From NCBI RefSeq assembly GCF_001577775.1, contig NZ_CP010835.1, forward strand, positions 620,001 through 684,000: DNA of 64,000 nt, given 5' to 3'. The notes below the pieces were generated by a model. The model worked only from the letters and a program-made list of their open reading frames with translations, searched no databases and was not told the origin of the DNA. Origin of the DNA: Pyrococcus kukulkanii. Its GTDB lineage: Archaea > Methanobacteriota_B > Thermococci > Thermococcales > Thermococcaceae. The position numbers and the translations under genes were made by a program. This document shows, piece by piece, positions 18,939 to 27,130 of this stretch (position 1 is its first letter; each line of letters begins with the position of its first letter).

Positions 18939-20914
18939 TGCCTTTCCTCCTCAGCTTTCCTGATGAGTTCCTTCACCCTCTCTATCCTGTACTCCTCTAT
19001 TACTCTCAAGACGCTCTCAAGCTCCTCTCTCTTCTCCTCTTCCTCCCATTCCTTGATTTTTCTTTTTATCACATCTTCAAGCTCATCTCTCTTAACGACA
19101 GCGAAATCCTCAAGCCTTATAACTTCAATGTCCTCCCCTTCAAGTAGGACTGGAATTCTTTCTTCCTTGAAGACTTCATAAACTGAAACAGGCAATTCTT
19201 TTTGAGAGATAAGGGCTTTTATCTTTTTCTTTACAAGGTGCTCTGCTATCTTCCTTCCCGCTCCGGCTGGGTTCATAACGTATATTATATCACCCCTCTT
19301 TATTCCGACGTCTTCTTCAAGCTCCTCCAAGTCTTTCCAAGTTAAATTCTCGAGGACTTTCATGGGATATACCTTTCCGCTGAGTTCGAGCCTGTGCATT
19401 TTCCTCGTTTGAGCAAGTTTCCTTGCTAAAATTTCAACTTTCTCTTTCTCTTCTTTTAACTTCTTCTCCAAAATTGCGATCCTTTCATCCCTGGCCCTTA
19501 TCTCCCTTTCCTTGAGAACCCTAAACCTGACTTCTTCATCGAACTCGGCGAGTTTTCTCTCCAATCTTTCAATGATTTTTCTCTGTTCTTCAATTATGGC
19601 CTTTAGTTCTGCATTTTCTCTCTCAAGATCAGCTATTGTCTTTTCAAGGGCTTTTATCTTTTCAATGTAAGGAGTTACATCGATTTCTGGTTTAGCCTCC
19701 TCACGCAATTCTTCTTTCGGTCTTTCAGCGAGCTTAACCCTCATTATAGCTTCTCCAAGGCTGTAACCAGTAAGAACAAGGGCTTTTATCTCATTTCTCT
19801 TTTTCCAAAGCCCAATTTCTCTTAGTCTGGCTTCAATGTGCTCAAACTTTGGCTTGTACCTTAAATAGGCTTTATAGGCTGCAGCAAGGGCATCCCTCTG
19901 GTGGTCATCTTCAACGGAAATTCCAAGGTTTCTCAAGAGCTCATTCTTCTCTTCAACCTTAAGGCTTTCCCTGGGAACGAAAAGTTGAGCTTTAAACGAT
20001 CTTGCGATCTTTTCCACTAATCCTGGGGCGGGGTTAACGTCGGTGGCAATTATTATTGGATGTCCTATTTCACTTATGAATCGAACTATCTCGCTTAGAG
20101 CCATATTTTTCTCACTGTATACAGCTAGTATTTTACCGTCGAGGTCTATTGCAGCTATTCCCACCGTTATCCCAGGGTCAAGACCGACGATTATGCTTTT
20201 TCTTTCTTCAATGGCAGTTTCTGCTTTTAAAGGCACGAACTCCAAGACTTTCCTCTCAACTGGCTTTATCCTAACTTCAACGTCTCCCCCTCTCATCGGC
20301 TTTACGAGACCTGCAAGTTCCTCCCTACTGGCGTAAACTTTAAACTCACCCCTTGAGACACCATAGTCTCTTTCCTCTATTTCTAAGTCGAACGGTATAT
20401 CGGCCCTTCTGAGGGCTTCTTCGATCTGTCTAACCTTAGCTTGGACTAAGCTATGCACCCTCCTTCTGTACCTATCTTGGCTCCATCCTCCTTTTCCTTG
20501 ACTCCTTCCCCTAGTTACCGTTATTAAGACTTCGTCTTCAAAAGCTAAAACCTCATAACCGACTCCTTTAGAAGCAAGAAGAGCAGCAACTTTTGCTTCC
20601 TCGTACGGATCGAACTTATCCGTAATCCTAATTCCGTGCTCCTTAGCTAAACTCCACAGTGATCTTTGTTCCCCTGGTCTTCCAGTTACTTGAACTAATT
20701 TGGTCCCCTCGGGGAGTGCACGAAGGAACTTCCTCAAATCCTCCCCTAACTCGGTAACACTATCCATGGCAACTATGTCTGGTCTCTTAGCCCTAATAAA
20801 CCGGATTAGCCGATATAAGTTAAACTCTCCTTTTCTCTCAACCTTTCCATTAAACCAAGTTACAACGGCAAACCTTTTGGGATTCTCACTGATTATATCA
20901 ATTCCGATAATCAG
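18935..20914 (-). CDS. DUF460 protein: RNase H-like fold plus coiled coil, non-standard start
   Basis: The central region ([19 protein letters not shown]) has the RNase H/RuvC-like first strand typical of DUF460 proteins, followed by a coiled coil of about 100 residues and a C-terminal domain. The first normal start is ATG 20767 (610 residues), but the same frame stays open for 49 more codons and reads [17 protein letters not shown], plainly a conserved N-terminal strand. A TGA at 20921-20923 closes the frame. No ATG, GTG or TTG lies between, so the start must be CTG 20914, ATC 20917 or ATT, behind a strong GAGGTGAT site, or a frameshift is present. Function unknown; a nucleic acid role is likely from fold and neighbours. 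Confidence 0.75.
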   Translation of the reverse strand: MIIGIDIISENPKRFAVVTWFNGKVERKGEFNLYRLIRFIRAKRPDIVAMDSVTELGEDLRKFLRALPEGTKLVQVTGRPGEQRSLWSLAKEHGIRITDKFDPYEEAKVAALLASKGVGYEVLAFEDEVLITVTRGRSQGKGGWSQDRYRRRVHSLVQAKVRQIEEALRRADIPFDLEIEERDYGVSRGEFKVYASREELAGLVKPMRGGDVEVRIKPVERKVLEFVPLKAETAIEERKSIIVGLDPGITVGIAAIDLDGKILAVYSEKNMALSEIVRFISEIGHPIIIATDVNPAPGLVEKIARSFKAQLFVPRESLKVEEKNELLRNLGISVEDDHQRDALAAAYKAYLRYKPKFEHIEARLREIGLWKKRNEIKALVLTGYSLGEAIMRVKLAERPKEELREEAKPEIDVTPYIEKIKALEKTIADLERENAELKAIIEEQRKIIERLERKLAEFDEEVRFRVLKEREIRARDERIAILEKKLKEEKEKVEILARKLAQTRKMHRLELSGKVYPMKVLENLTWKDLEELEEDVGIKRGDIIYVMNPAGAGRKIAEHLVKKKIKALISQKELPVSVYEVFKEERIPVLLEGEDIEVIRLEDFAVVKRDELEDVIKRKIKEWEEEEKREELESVLRVIEEYRIERVKELIRKAEEERQ

Positions 20915-20923
20915 GATGACTCA

Positions 20924-21204
20924 TCACCTCATCGATTCTCTCTTATTATTTAGAACCTTTAAGGGGGTTATAAAGCCAGTTGTGCATAATAGATAACCAT
21001 AATGTGGTCACACTAATAGGGACAGTGATATGGCTCGAAAACTCAAAAAGAGGATTAAAATACCTATTCATATCACACTTAAGATCAAGTTGTGTTTGAT
21101 GTTCTTGATAAGATTACGAGAAATAGGAGTCAATTTATTGGGGGAGGCCATCATAATGAGGCTTTTCCATGAAAATTTGATTCCAAAAGAAGTTAGAATG
21201 ACCT
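20924..21204. other. Non-coding stretch between DUF460 gene and tRNA-Lys
   Basis: About 280 bases lie here between two minus-strand genes. A plus-strand frame runs through it into the tRNA, but its basic, low-complexity start and its reading across the tRNA make it unlikely to be real. I found no C/D boxes, repeats or convincing protein signature. It may hold a decayed gene. Confidence 0.4.
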
Positions 21205-21282
21205 TGGCGGGCCGGGCGGGATTTGAACCCGCGACCACCGGGTTAAAAGCCCGGTGCTCTAACCAGGCTGAGCTACCGGCCC
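21205..21282 (-). tRNA. tRNA-Lys (anticodon UUU)
   Basis: The minus strand folds as a full cloverleaf. The acceptor stem pairs GGGCCGG with CCGGCCC, the D stem is GCTC/GAGC, the anticodon stem is CCGGG/CCCGG with loop CTTTTAA (anticodon TTT), and the T arm is GCGGG TTCAAAT CCCGC. The discriminator is G and the CCA end is encoded. There is no intron. A TATA box sits 29 bases upstream. Confidence 0.97.
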
Positions 21283-21306
21283 ACCCGATGAGTAACTTGG
21301 CAGAAG

Positions 21307-21316
21307 TTTTATAAGC
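21307..21316 (-). promoter_or_regulatory. TATA box of tRNA-Lys
   Basis: On the minus strand CTTATAAAA is centred about 29 bases before the first base of the tRNA, the normal archaeal spacing. Confidence 0.7.
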
Positions 21317-21386
21317 TTTTTTGTGGACAGCTATGTTGATAAATCCCTGAGGGGCCAGCAACTTCAGAGATGTGGGGGTGACATAG

Positions 21387-21668
21387 TTGGAAGTAATCAT
21401 CGAGAAGTTCAAGCCAAAGGTTACTAGGCCGTTTAAGAGGAAGAATGAATGGTGGGTAAAGCTCATCACTGAAGATGGAGAGTACATTATGAAGTTTAAG
21501 AGCCCAATAGAGGCAGAGGACGTTGTCTACGGCCTTCTTGACTTGCAGGTTTATGGTGGAAAAGTCAAGCTTAAGCTAAGAGAGGGGAATGTAATAGAGG
21601 ACATTGAAGTCCTTGAGATATATAAACCCTCTGCTAAAGAGCTTGTCGATGAGTATTTGACGAAATGA
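21387..21668 (+). CDS. Conserved-looking small protein, function unknown
   Basis: This 93-residue protein starts at TTG with GGGGGTG six bases upstream. It reads as a compact alpha/beta or beta-rich domain (WWVKLITEDGEYIMKFKS, then VVYGLLDLQVYGGKVKLKL) with a charged helical end. There are no cysteines, membrane segments or known motifs. Codon use fits a real gene. It stands about 100 bases before tfe. Confidence 0.65.
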   Translation: MEVIIEKFKPKVTRPFKRKNEWWVKLITEDGEYIMKFKSPIEAEDVVYGLLDLQVYGGKVKLKLREGNVIEDIEVLEIYKPSAKELVDEYLTK

Positions 21669-21703
21669 CTTTCCTTTGCCCTTCTTGAATATCTTCCTTA
21701 AAG

Positions 21704-21711
21704 TATATATA
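21704..21711 (+). promoter_or_regulatory. TATA box of tfe
   Basis: TATATATA about 62 bases before the tfe ATG predicts a leader of about 35 bases, which contains the GGGAGGTC ribosome binding site. Confidence 0.55.
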
Positions 21712-21769
21712 GGGTTATGTCCATACTAATTCATTGGGAGAAGTAGGTTAAAATTGGGAGGTCAAGGGG

Positions 21770-22318
21770 ATGGCCAGAAGAAACAAGGCTCTTCTTGAGA
21801 TAGCAAGGGACATCGGAGGGGAAGAGGCCGTTGAAGTTATAAAGGCCCTCGAAAAGAGGGGAGAGGCTACGGATGAAGAGCTTGCTGAAATTACAGGGAT
21901 TAGAGTTAATACAGTTAGGAAAATTCTTTATGCCCTTTACGATGCCAAATTGGCAGATTTTAAGAGGATAAGAGATGACGAAACAGGGTGGTACTATTAT
22001 TACTGGCACATAGAAACTAAAAGATTGCCTGAAATCATTAGGGCTAGGAAAATGCAGGAACTTGAAAAATTAAAGAAAATGCTGCAAGAGGAGACTAATG
22101 AAGTGTACTACCATTGTGGCACTCCAGGGCACCCAAAGTTAACGTTTGACGAGGCTTTTGAGTATGGGTTTACCTGTCCGATATGTGGGGAAATACTCCA
22201 TGAATATGATAATTCAGCAATAATAGAGGAGCTTAAAAAGAGGATAGAAGAACTAGAAATTGAGCTAGGTCTCAGGAAATCTCCAAAGGCTAAAACTAGA
22301 AAAAGCAGGAAAAAGTGA
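21770..22318 (+). CDS. tfe: Transcription factor E, alpha subunit (TFE)
   Basis: TFE helps RNA polymerase open promoters and is the archaeal relative of TFIIE-alpha. The 182 residues show an N-terminal winged helix (about 10-90, with [20 protein letters not shown] and the wing near GWYYYYW), then a zinc-ribbon region (about 112-150) and a charged C-terminal coiled coil. The first metal pair reads YYHCGTPGH rather than CxxC, while the second is CPICG, so one ligand may be His or missing. The gene is followed seven bases later by the DUF2110 gene. Confidence 0.93.
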   Translation: MARRNKALLEIARDIGGEEAVEVIKALEKRGEATDEELAEITGIRVNTVRKILYALYDAKLADFKRIRDDETGWYYYYWHIETKRLPEIIRARKMQELEKLKKMLQEETNEVYYHCGTPGHPKLTFDEAFEYGFTCPICGEILHEYDNSAIIEELKKRIEELEIELGLRKSPKAKTRKSRKK

Positions 22319-22324
22319 AGAGCC

Positions 22325-23071
22325 ATGGAAGTTATAATTCCCCAGAAGATATATGGGGATAGGAGTGGGTTTAATAAGTTGAATAAAAAGCTAAAATCAC
22401 TAATTGGTGATCTTGATGTTAGTTGGAAAATCTCCATAACTACAAGGCAGTGGGCTAAGATAACCCTTGAAGGAGAGGATAAAGAAATTTCGGCGAACCT
22501 TATTAGGGAGGAATGGGGTGAAATTCCATATTCGTTATCAAATGTAAATGAAGGAGATATCTTTTTTGGCCGGTTAATAGACCTTGGTGAAGTTGGGTAT
22601 GGTGTCTATGTTGATATAGGAGTTTTAAAACCGAGACCCAAAGATGCCCTGATTCCTTTGTATTGGCTTAAACGAACATTCGGGGAAAAGCCCGTAAGAC
22701 AGATGATCAGGGAGTTTGGGTGGGTAGACTACCTTCCAGTAGAAATTAGGATAGAGAGAGTTGAAAGGCTCGCTCAAGAGATTGAGGCTTATCTCACGGA
22801 GAAGTGGATCAAAAAGATAAGAGGATGGACTAGTGATAAGTACGACAAGCTATTCATCGTTGGGACGATTAGTGAGAACGTGGAGAGAGCGTTGGTAGAA
22901 ACAGGTCATAGCAGAGATGTTAGGAGGATTGAAGAACTTGGACTTATGGAAACCATGCTAATTTTAAAAAAGGGAACTCACGCCCCAGGTATCATAAAGG
23001 AAATAGGACCATATATAAAACCAGCCAAGATAGGAGCTATAAAGTTTCCTCGGGATGAGGCAGAGACATGA
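22325..23071 (+). CDS. DUF2110-family protein
   Basis: This 248-residue archaeal protein follows tfe by six bases, probably in the same transcript. A central stretch (EGDIFFGRLIDLGEVGYGVYVDIG, residues about 76-99 in part) looks like an S1/OB-type beta barrel, so RNA binding is plausible. The C-terminal part is alpha/beta. I recall the family as conserved with transcription genes in Euryarchaeota but with no known function. Its end overlaps the convergent membrane gene by 35 bases. Confidence 0.7.
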   Translation: MEVIIPQKIYGDRSGFNKLNKKLKSLIGDLDVSWKISITTRQWAKITLEGEDKEISANLIREEWGEIPYSLSNVNEGDIFFGRLIDLGEVGYGVYVDIGVLKPRPKDALIPLYWLKRTFGEKPVRQMIREFGWVDYLPVEIRIERVERLAQEIEAYLTEKWIKKIRGWTSDKYDKLFIVGTISENVERALVETGHSRDVRRIEELGLMETMLILKKGTHAPGIIKEIGPYIKPAKIGAIKFPRDEAET

Positions 23072-23807
23072 CTAATCTAACACTTGTGGCCGCCAAAAGC
23101 AGAACGAAGGCCTGGGTTGCATAGGGGATAAAGGGGGCCATAAATAGCGAGAACATCAATAACGTAAGCGTTTGTCTTTTCCTTAATATGCCCTTCTTCT
23201 CAATGTAGATTGAGTAGATGATCAGAATTAAAGGGATAGCAATTGCTGTTAAGATACTGGTGCTTGGGAGTGCGGGATCAGGAAAAGAGTAAAGCCCAAA
23301 CTCATGGAGTACTATGGATGTTAGTACAGTTACAAAGGCATACGTATAGCTGAGGGACGTTAGCGGAAATACGAATATATAGGCTATTGAGAGCAGGGGA
23401 AATGGAGGAATAAATATTCCAAGAAGCCCAGACAAAATGCCAAGGATCCCAGTATAAAGCGCTCTTGCAAATTTTCCAGATGGGAGAGGTGATATCCTCA
23501 GGGCCAATACCAGGCTAAACGCTGAAAGGGTTAAGATGTTAATTGGTGTTAGTCCTTCTCTTACCTGAGGATCTATTAGGAATAGGCCAAGGATTAAAAA
23601 CCCCATTTCTCTGGCAAATTTTGGTGCTAATGTGAATACTGCGGGCATTAAAATTATCATTGGAAAATACTTCTGGGGAACAAGGAGAATGTAAAGTAGA
23701 GAAGCTATAATCAAATATTGACTTTCTTTTGAATCCCAGATGATCTGAATTAGCAATATTGGAGCTAAAATTAAAATTAAGATCGTTAGCGATATCAAAA
23801 GCAACAC
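23037..23807 (-). CDS. Polytopic membrane protein, function unknown
   Basis: Nearly all of the protein is hydrophobic, with about eight to nine helices and short loops; no transporter motif is recognisable. The start is uncertain. GTG at 23807 puts the first membrane helix at the N-terminus (256 residues). An in-frame TTG at 23870 would add 21 residues, but those codons lie in a GC-rich hairpin that looks like RNA structure and encode an odd Gly/Arg-rich stretch. It is downstream of rps6e on the same strand. Confidence 0.65.
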   Translation of the reverse strand: MLLLISLTILILILAPILLIQIIWDSKESQYLIIASLLYILLVPQKYFPMIILMPAVFTLAPKFAREMGFLILGLFLIDPQVREGLTPINILTLSAFSLVLALRISPLPSGKFARALYTGILGILSGLLGIFIPPFPLLSIAYIFVFPLTSLSYTYAFVTVLTSIVLHEFGLYSFPDPALPSTSILTAIAIPLILIIYSIYIEKKGILRKRQTLTLLMFSLFMAPFIPYATQAFVLLLAATSVRLVMSLPHPEETL

Positions 23808-23826
23808 CCCGATGTAGCCTGATCCA

Positions 23827-23868
23827 GCGCGGCCCCATCGCTTCGGCTCCAGCCGGCCTGAGCCGCGC
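23827..23868 (-). ncRNA. GC-rich hairpin, candidate structured RNA
   Basis: Forty-two bases of very high GC stand out in an AT-rich neighbourhood. On the minus strand GCGCGGCUC pairs with GGGCCGCGC (nine pairs with one G-U), and an inner CGGC/GCCG hairpin is possible. An AAAGTTTTTTAAC box at 23890-23902 lies about 27 bases before its 5' end, so it may have its own promoter. An ACA triplet follows the stem 11 bases downstream, which would suit an unusual H/ACA-like RNA, but I could not fit a standard K-turn. It could also be a leader of the membrane gene. Confidence 0.45.
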
Positions 23869-23902
23869 AAAGAATAGTAAGAAGTAAGGGAGTTAAAAAA
23901 CT

Positions 23903-24280
23903 TTAGTATATCAGCTTAACATTAACCTGAACTATTTCGGGGCTTATTGTATTACCCCTTACCGTTTTCTTTCTTCTTTCACCTTTCTCCCTTGGTCTGA
24001 ATCCCGGGCCCTTTGAGAGGAGTATCCTAACTCTTCTTGGTCCATGTACATCTGGTCTCATTGGGAAACCGTCTTTGTCAGTTCCTCCCCTAATTTCCAT
24101 TTTTACATCTTCTGGAAATTCTTTGCCAAATATTGCGTTTAGATCTATACCCAACTCTTTAACGGGTATATGATCTCCTATTTTCTTCCCTATAAGCTTC
24201 TCAGCTGCGTCTCCAGTAATTTCTATCTGCTTGGCGATTCCTGTCTTTGGATCGGATATGACTAACTTGAACGTCGCCAT
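23903..24280 (-). CDS. rps6e: Ribosomal protein S6e
   Basis: This small-subunit protein of archaea and eukaryotes is 125 residues here, the normal archaeal length. The typical core [18 protein letters not shown], the [10 protein letters not shown] stretch and the segment [15 protein letters not shown] (about 64-78) are all present, with a basic [10 protein letters not shown] near the end. GGTGGGAGGAA precedes the ATG. A T-rich stretch directly after the stop may act as terminator and as TATA box for the hairpin RNA. Confidence 0.97.
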   Translation of the reverse strand: MATFKLVISDPKTGIAKQIEITGDAAEKLIGKKIGDHIPVKELGIDLNAIFGKEFPEDVKMEIRGGTDKDGFPMRPDVHGPRRVRILLSKGPGFRPREKGERRKKTVRGNTISPEIVQVNVKLIY

Positions 24281-24312
24281 TTCCTCCCACCTCCATGTTC
24301 ATCAGCGGGATT

Positions 24313-24337
24313 CATCGGGTTCCCCCTTAGCCCGATG
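24313..24337. repeat. Inverted repeat in the rps6e upstream region
   Basis: CATCGGG and CCCGATG form perfect 7-base arms with an 11-base loop, between rps6e and a divergent gene. An ATTTAAAT box at 24345-24352 would start the rps6e transcript near 24321, inside the repeat. It may be an operator over the start site or, with an upstream start, a leader hairpin. Confidence 0.4.
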
Positions 24338-24389
24338 CATGAAAATTTAAATAGTTTAAAAACCTTGGGGTTAGAGGGAGGGAGTTTAA

Positions 24390-25388
24390 GTGAGAAGAGT
24401 TTTAATTTCGTTGGTTCTAATGTCCTTTTTCATAGGGCATGTATACGCCTCTTATCCTCAATACGATCTAATAATCGTGAGAAATGATGACATAATAGAT
24501 TACTTGATAGCTCTTCCCTATTCCCATTTAATAAACGTTCCTATCCTGCCAGTAAATCCTAAAAGGTTAGATAAAATAACAAAAGCTCAGCTATATTCGT
24601 ATATTCAACTTGGCAGGAATAAGGTTCTTATTGTTGGAAGTGCTAATGCAGTGAGCCTAGAGGTTGAAAATGAGCTTAGGGATATGGGATTTAAAGTTAC
24701 GAGAATCGGTGGAGCAGATAGAGCAGAAACGGCAGAAAAGTTAGCTTTACATTTCTACCCAAATGGAAGCAAGGTCGTAGTACTCGCTAGTGCTTGGGAC
24801 TATGGATCTACACTAGCAGCTGCAAAATTCGCAATGGAATATAAGTATCCCCTGTTATTAACCTGGGAGAATCAACTTTCGCCCGCAGCGTTGGCTGGAA
24901 TAAAGGCCCTTCATCCGAATATGGTTATTTTGGTTGGTCTTGGTTTAAATGAAACAATTGAGAAAACCTTGGAGGAGGTGGGGTACGAAACTTATTGGAT
25001 CGGGAGAGATATAGAGCCACTTCCCATAGAAACTAATACTACTACAACTTCAACGCCACCTAGCAAAGGTACTGGTTTATCTTTCATAATGGGGATGTTG
25101 GTTGCATTCCTTATTATGGGTCCCTTTATAGTCTACTTAAGCAAAAAGAGGTCTGAAAGAAAGCAGGAGCTACTTGAATTGTTAAACGAAAAGGAAATTG
25201 CTGTTTTAAGGGCAATAATTGAAAATGGAGGGGAAATAAAGCAGGAGGAATTGCCAGAGATAGTGGGATACTCTAGACCGACTATTAGCAGGATTATCCA
25301 GAGCCTTGAGAAGAAAGGCATGGTAATCAGGGAAAAGAGTGGAAAAACCTTCATAGTTAAGGTAATAAAGAAGGTAAAGCTTGATTAA
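24390..25388 (+). CDS. Membrane-tethered winged-helix regulator with CWB2-like outer domain
   Basis: The 332 residues run in a clear order: signal peptide (1-21), an outer domain of about 200 residues with the CWB2/cell-wall-binding-repeat pattern (VLIVGSANAVS, RIGGADRAETAEKLA, VVVLASAWDYGSTLAAAKFA), a Thr/Pro/Ser linker, one membrane helix (about 228-250), and a cytoplasmic winged helix (about 262-325, with QEELPEIVGYSRPTISRIIQ). It thus reads as a one-component sensor that binds something outside and DNA inside. The start is GTG. Its stop overlaps the convergent transporter stop. Confidence 0.8.
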   Translation: MRRVLISLVLMSFFIGHVYASYPQYDLIIVRNDDIIDYLIALPYSHLINVPILPVNPKRLDKITKAQLYSYIQLGRNKVLIVGSANAVSLEVENELRDMGFKVTRIGGADRAETAEKLALHFYPNGSKVVVLASAWDYGSTLAAAKFAMEYKYPLLLTWENQLSPAALAGIKALHPNMVILVGLGLNETIEKTLEEVGYETYWIGRDIEPLPIETNTTTTSTPPSKGTGLSFIMGMLVAFLIMGPFIVYLSKKRSERKQELLELLNEKEIAVLRAIIENGGEIKQEELPEIVGYSRPTISRIIQSLEKKGMVIREKSGKTFIVKVIKKVKLD

Positions 25389-26242
25389 GCTGTTAACAGC
25401 CATATACCTGAAACTACCAACCCTAAACTTATCCATATTTTCCAGTTTGGAGGTTCTTTAAGGAAAAGGATTGCGAGTAGTGTGGATATTATTGGATTTA
25501 TGGCGGTAATTGGAGTTGCTATTTGGGATCCTAGCATAGCTACAGAAGATACGAACGTGTACTGGGCAACAACAAGTCCAAGTACGCCTGCAGTTGAGAT
25601 TACTGCTATTTCCTTAATGGTTACCTTCTTAATTTCGGGGATAATTTTTACAGAGGCTATAGTTAGGCCAAGAGCTGCGTATATTATTCTTAACCCAGCT
25701 AAAGTAAGGGAAGAGACTCTATTTGAGAGCCAGTCCATTAAGATTATGGCCATGCTCCAGGAAATGGGGGTTAGAAACGCATACAAAAGCCCCCTTGGGT
25801 CAACATGTTCTTCAACCTCAGCCTGCCTTACAATAATTATCCCCAGGACTATCATTAATGCTCCGATGGTTATCCTTAAGGTTATCTCCCTCCCTAAGAA
25901 TATATAAGCCCACACTAACGTCCAAAGGGGATAAGTTGACGTTATTGGAACGGTTCTTGACACTCCTAATGACTTAAGGGCGGAAAAGTAGAAGTAATCC
26001 CCTATAACGAATCCAAATTGGGCCGAAATGAAAGCGACAATGTGGTATCTTAGTGGCATGCTCACTATTTCCTGGAAGTTGCCTCCTATTGTGAAGATAA
26101 CGACGTAAACCAGGGAAGAAAACAGTAGCCTTACTAGGTTGGCGATTATTGGAGTCTTATTCCTTAATCCAATTTTAATTAGTACCGAAGCGGTTCCCCA
26201 GCAAAAAGCCGAGATTAGGGCGAATAATACGCCAAGTATCAT
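25385..26242 (-). CDS. DMT-superfamily transporter (EamA type)
   Basis: Ten hydrophobic helices fall in two repeats of five, as in EamA proteins; each repeat starts with the typical small-residue helix (FALISAFCWGTASVLIKIG and FLTPISWSMAIILMDW). These export or import small metabolites such as amino acids or nucleotide sugars. ATG at 26242 is preferred, because a TTTTTAAG box lies about 30 bases upstream and would give a leaderless message; a GTG at 26251 is also in frame. Confidence 0.8.
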   Translation of the reverse strand: MILGVLFALISAFCWGTASVLIKIGLRNKTPIIANLVRLLFSSLVYVVIFTIGGNFQEIVSMPLRYHIVAFISAQFGFVIGDYFYFSALKSLGVSRTVPITSTYPLWTLVWAYIFLGREITLRITIGALMIVLGIIIVRQAEVEEHVDPRGLLYAFLTPISWSMAIILMDWLSNRVSSLTLAGLRIIYAALGLTIASVKIIPEIKKVTIKEIAVISTAGVLGLVVAQYTFVSSVAMLGSQIATPITAINPIISTLLAILFLKEPPNWKIWISLGLVVSGIWLLTA

Positions 26243-26349
26243 GGTCGGCACTACATCAGTTAACTTAAAAACTTAACGTTTCGATGAAAAATTCAATGAG
26301 AGAAAAATTATAAATTCCTGAAAATGAAAGGTGATAGGAGGTTTTTGAC

Positions 26350-27087
26350 ATGACAAGGATAATATCGATAGTTTCTGGGAAGGGAGGGACTGGGAAAACT
26401 ACCGTGACTGCTAATCTATCTGTAGCTCTTGGAGAGAGAGGAAAGAAAGTTCTTGCAGTTGATGGCGATTTAACGATGGCAAATCTAAGCCTAGTTCTTG
26501 GAGTTGACGATGCTGATGTTACACTTCACGATGTCCTCGCCGGGGAAGCAAAAATAGAGGATGCAATATACATGACGCAGTTTGACAACGTTTATGTCTT
26601 GCCTGGGGCCGTTGACTGGGAACACGTGATAAAGGCCGACCCCAGGAAACTTCCAGATGTGATAAAATCCCTAAAGGATCAATACGACTTTATTCTCATA
26701 GATTGTCCTGCGGGACTGCAACTGGACGCTATGAGTGCAATGTTAAGCGGTGAAGAGGCGTTACTTGTGACGAATCCCGAAATATCCTGTTTAACCGATA
26801 CAATGAAAGTTGGCGTAGTCTTAAAAAAGGCAGGACTAGCAATTTTGGGGTTTGTTCTTAATAGGTATGGTAGAACTGAGAAAGATATTCCACCAGAGGC
26901 TGCGGAGGAAGTTATGGAGGTACCACTTCTGGCTGTAATACCAGAAGATCCAGCAATTAGAGAGGGAACCTTAGAGGGCATCCCAGCGGTAAAGTACAAG
27001 CCCGAAAGTGAGGGAGCTAAGGCCTTTGTTAAACTTGCTGAAGAGGTTGAAAAACTTGCTGGGATAAAGGCTAGGATAATGTACTAA
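26350..27087 (+). CDS. minD: MinD-family ATPase
   Basis: This is a deviant Walker A ATPase of the MinD/ParA group: SGKGGTGKTTVTANL at residues 9-23, DGDLTMANLSLVLG near 41, and LIDCPAGLQLDAMSAM near 117. Length (245) matches the archaeal MinD proteins of Pyrococcus. The C-terminus lacks an obvious amphipathic membrane-targeting helix, as is usual in the archaeal copies. Its role in archaea is positioning of cell structures rather than classic Min oscillation. AGGAGG precedes the ATG; the TATA box ATTATAAAT is near 26310. Confidence 0.9.
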   Translation: MTRIISIVSGKGGTGKTTVTANLSVALGERGKKVLAVDGDLTMANLSLVLGVDDADVTLHDVLAGEAKIEDAIYMTQFDNVYVLPGAVDWEHVIKADPRKLPDVIKSLKDQYDFILIDCPAGLQLDAMSAMLSGEEALLVTNPEISCLTDTMKVGVVLKKAGLAILGFVLNRYGRTEKDIPPEAAEEVMEVPLLAVIPEDPAIREGTLEGIPAVKYKPESEGAKAFVKLAEEVEKLAGIKARIMY

Positions 27088-27130
27088 AACTTTTTAGGCT
27101 CGCCTAATTTTAGCTAACCTGGGAGGAACC

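Noticed and set aside
20912-20928. GTGATGA followed by CTGA, looking like C and D boxes, at the DUF460 start
   Set aside because: Only six bases lie between the boxes and no second pair follows, too short for a C/D guide RNA.
21030-21314. Plus-strand frame of about 95 codons upstream of and across tRNA-Lys
   Set aside because: Its second half is the antisense of the tRNA and its first half is a basic, low-complexity stretch without a ribosome binding site.
24295-24340. TGATGA and CTGA words upstream of rps6e on the minus strand as a C/D sRNA
   Set aside because: The boxes overlap each other and no guide of about 12 nt can be placed.
27094-27107. Short inverted repeat TTAGGC/GCCTAA between minD and the GPN GTPase gene
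   Set aside because: Six-base arms with two bases between are too tight to form an RNA hairpin and the word is too short to stand out from chance.
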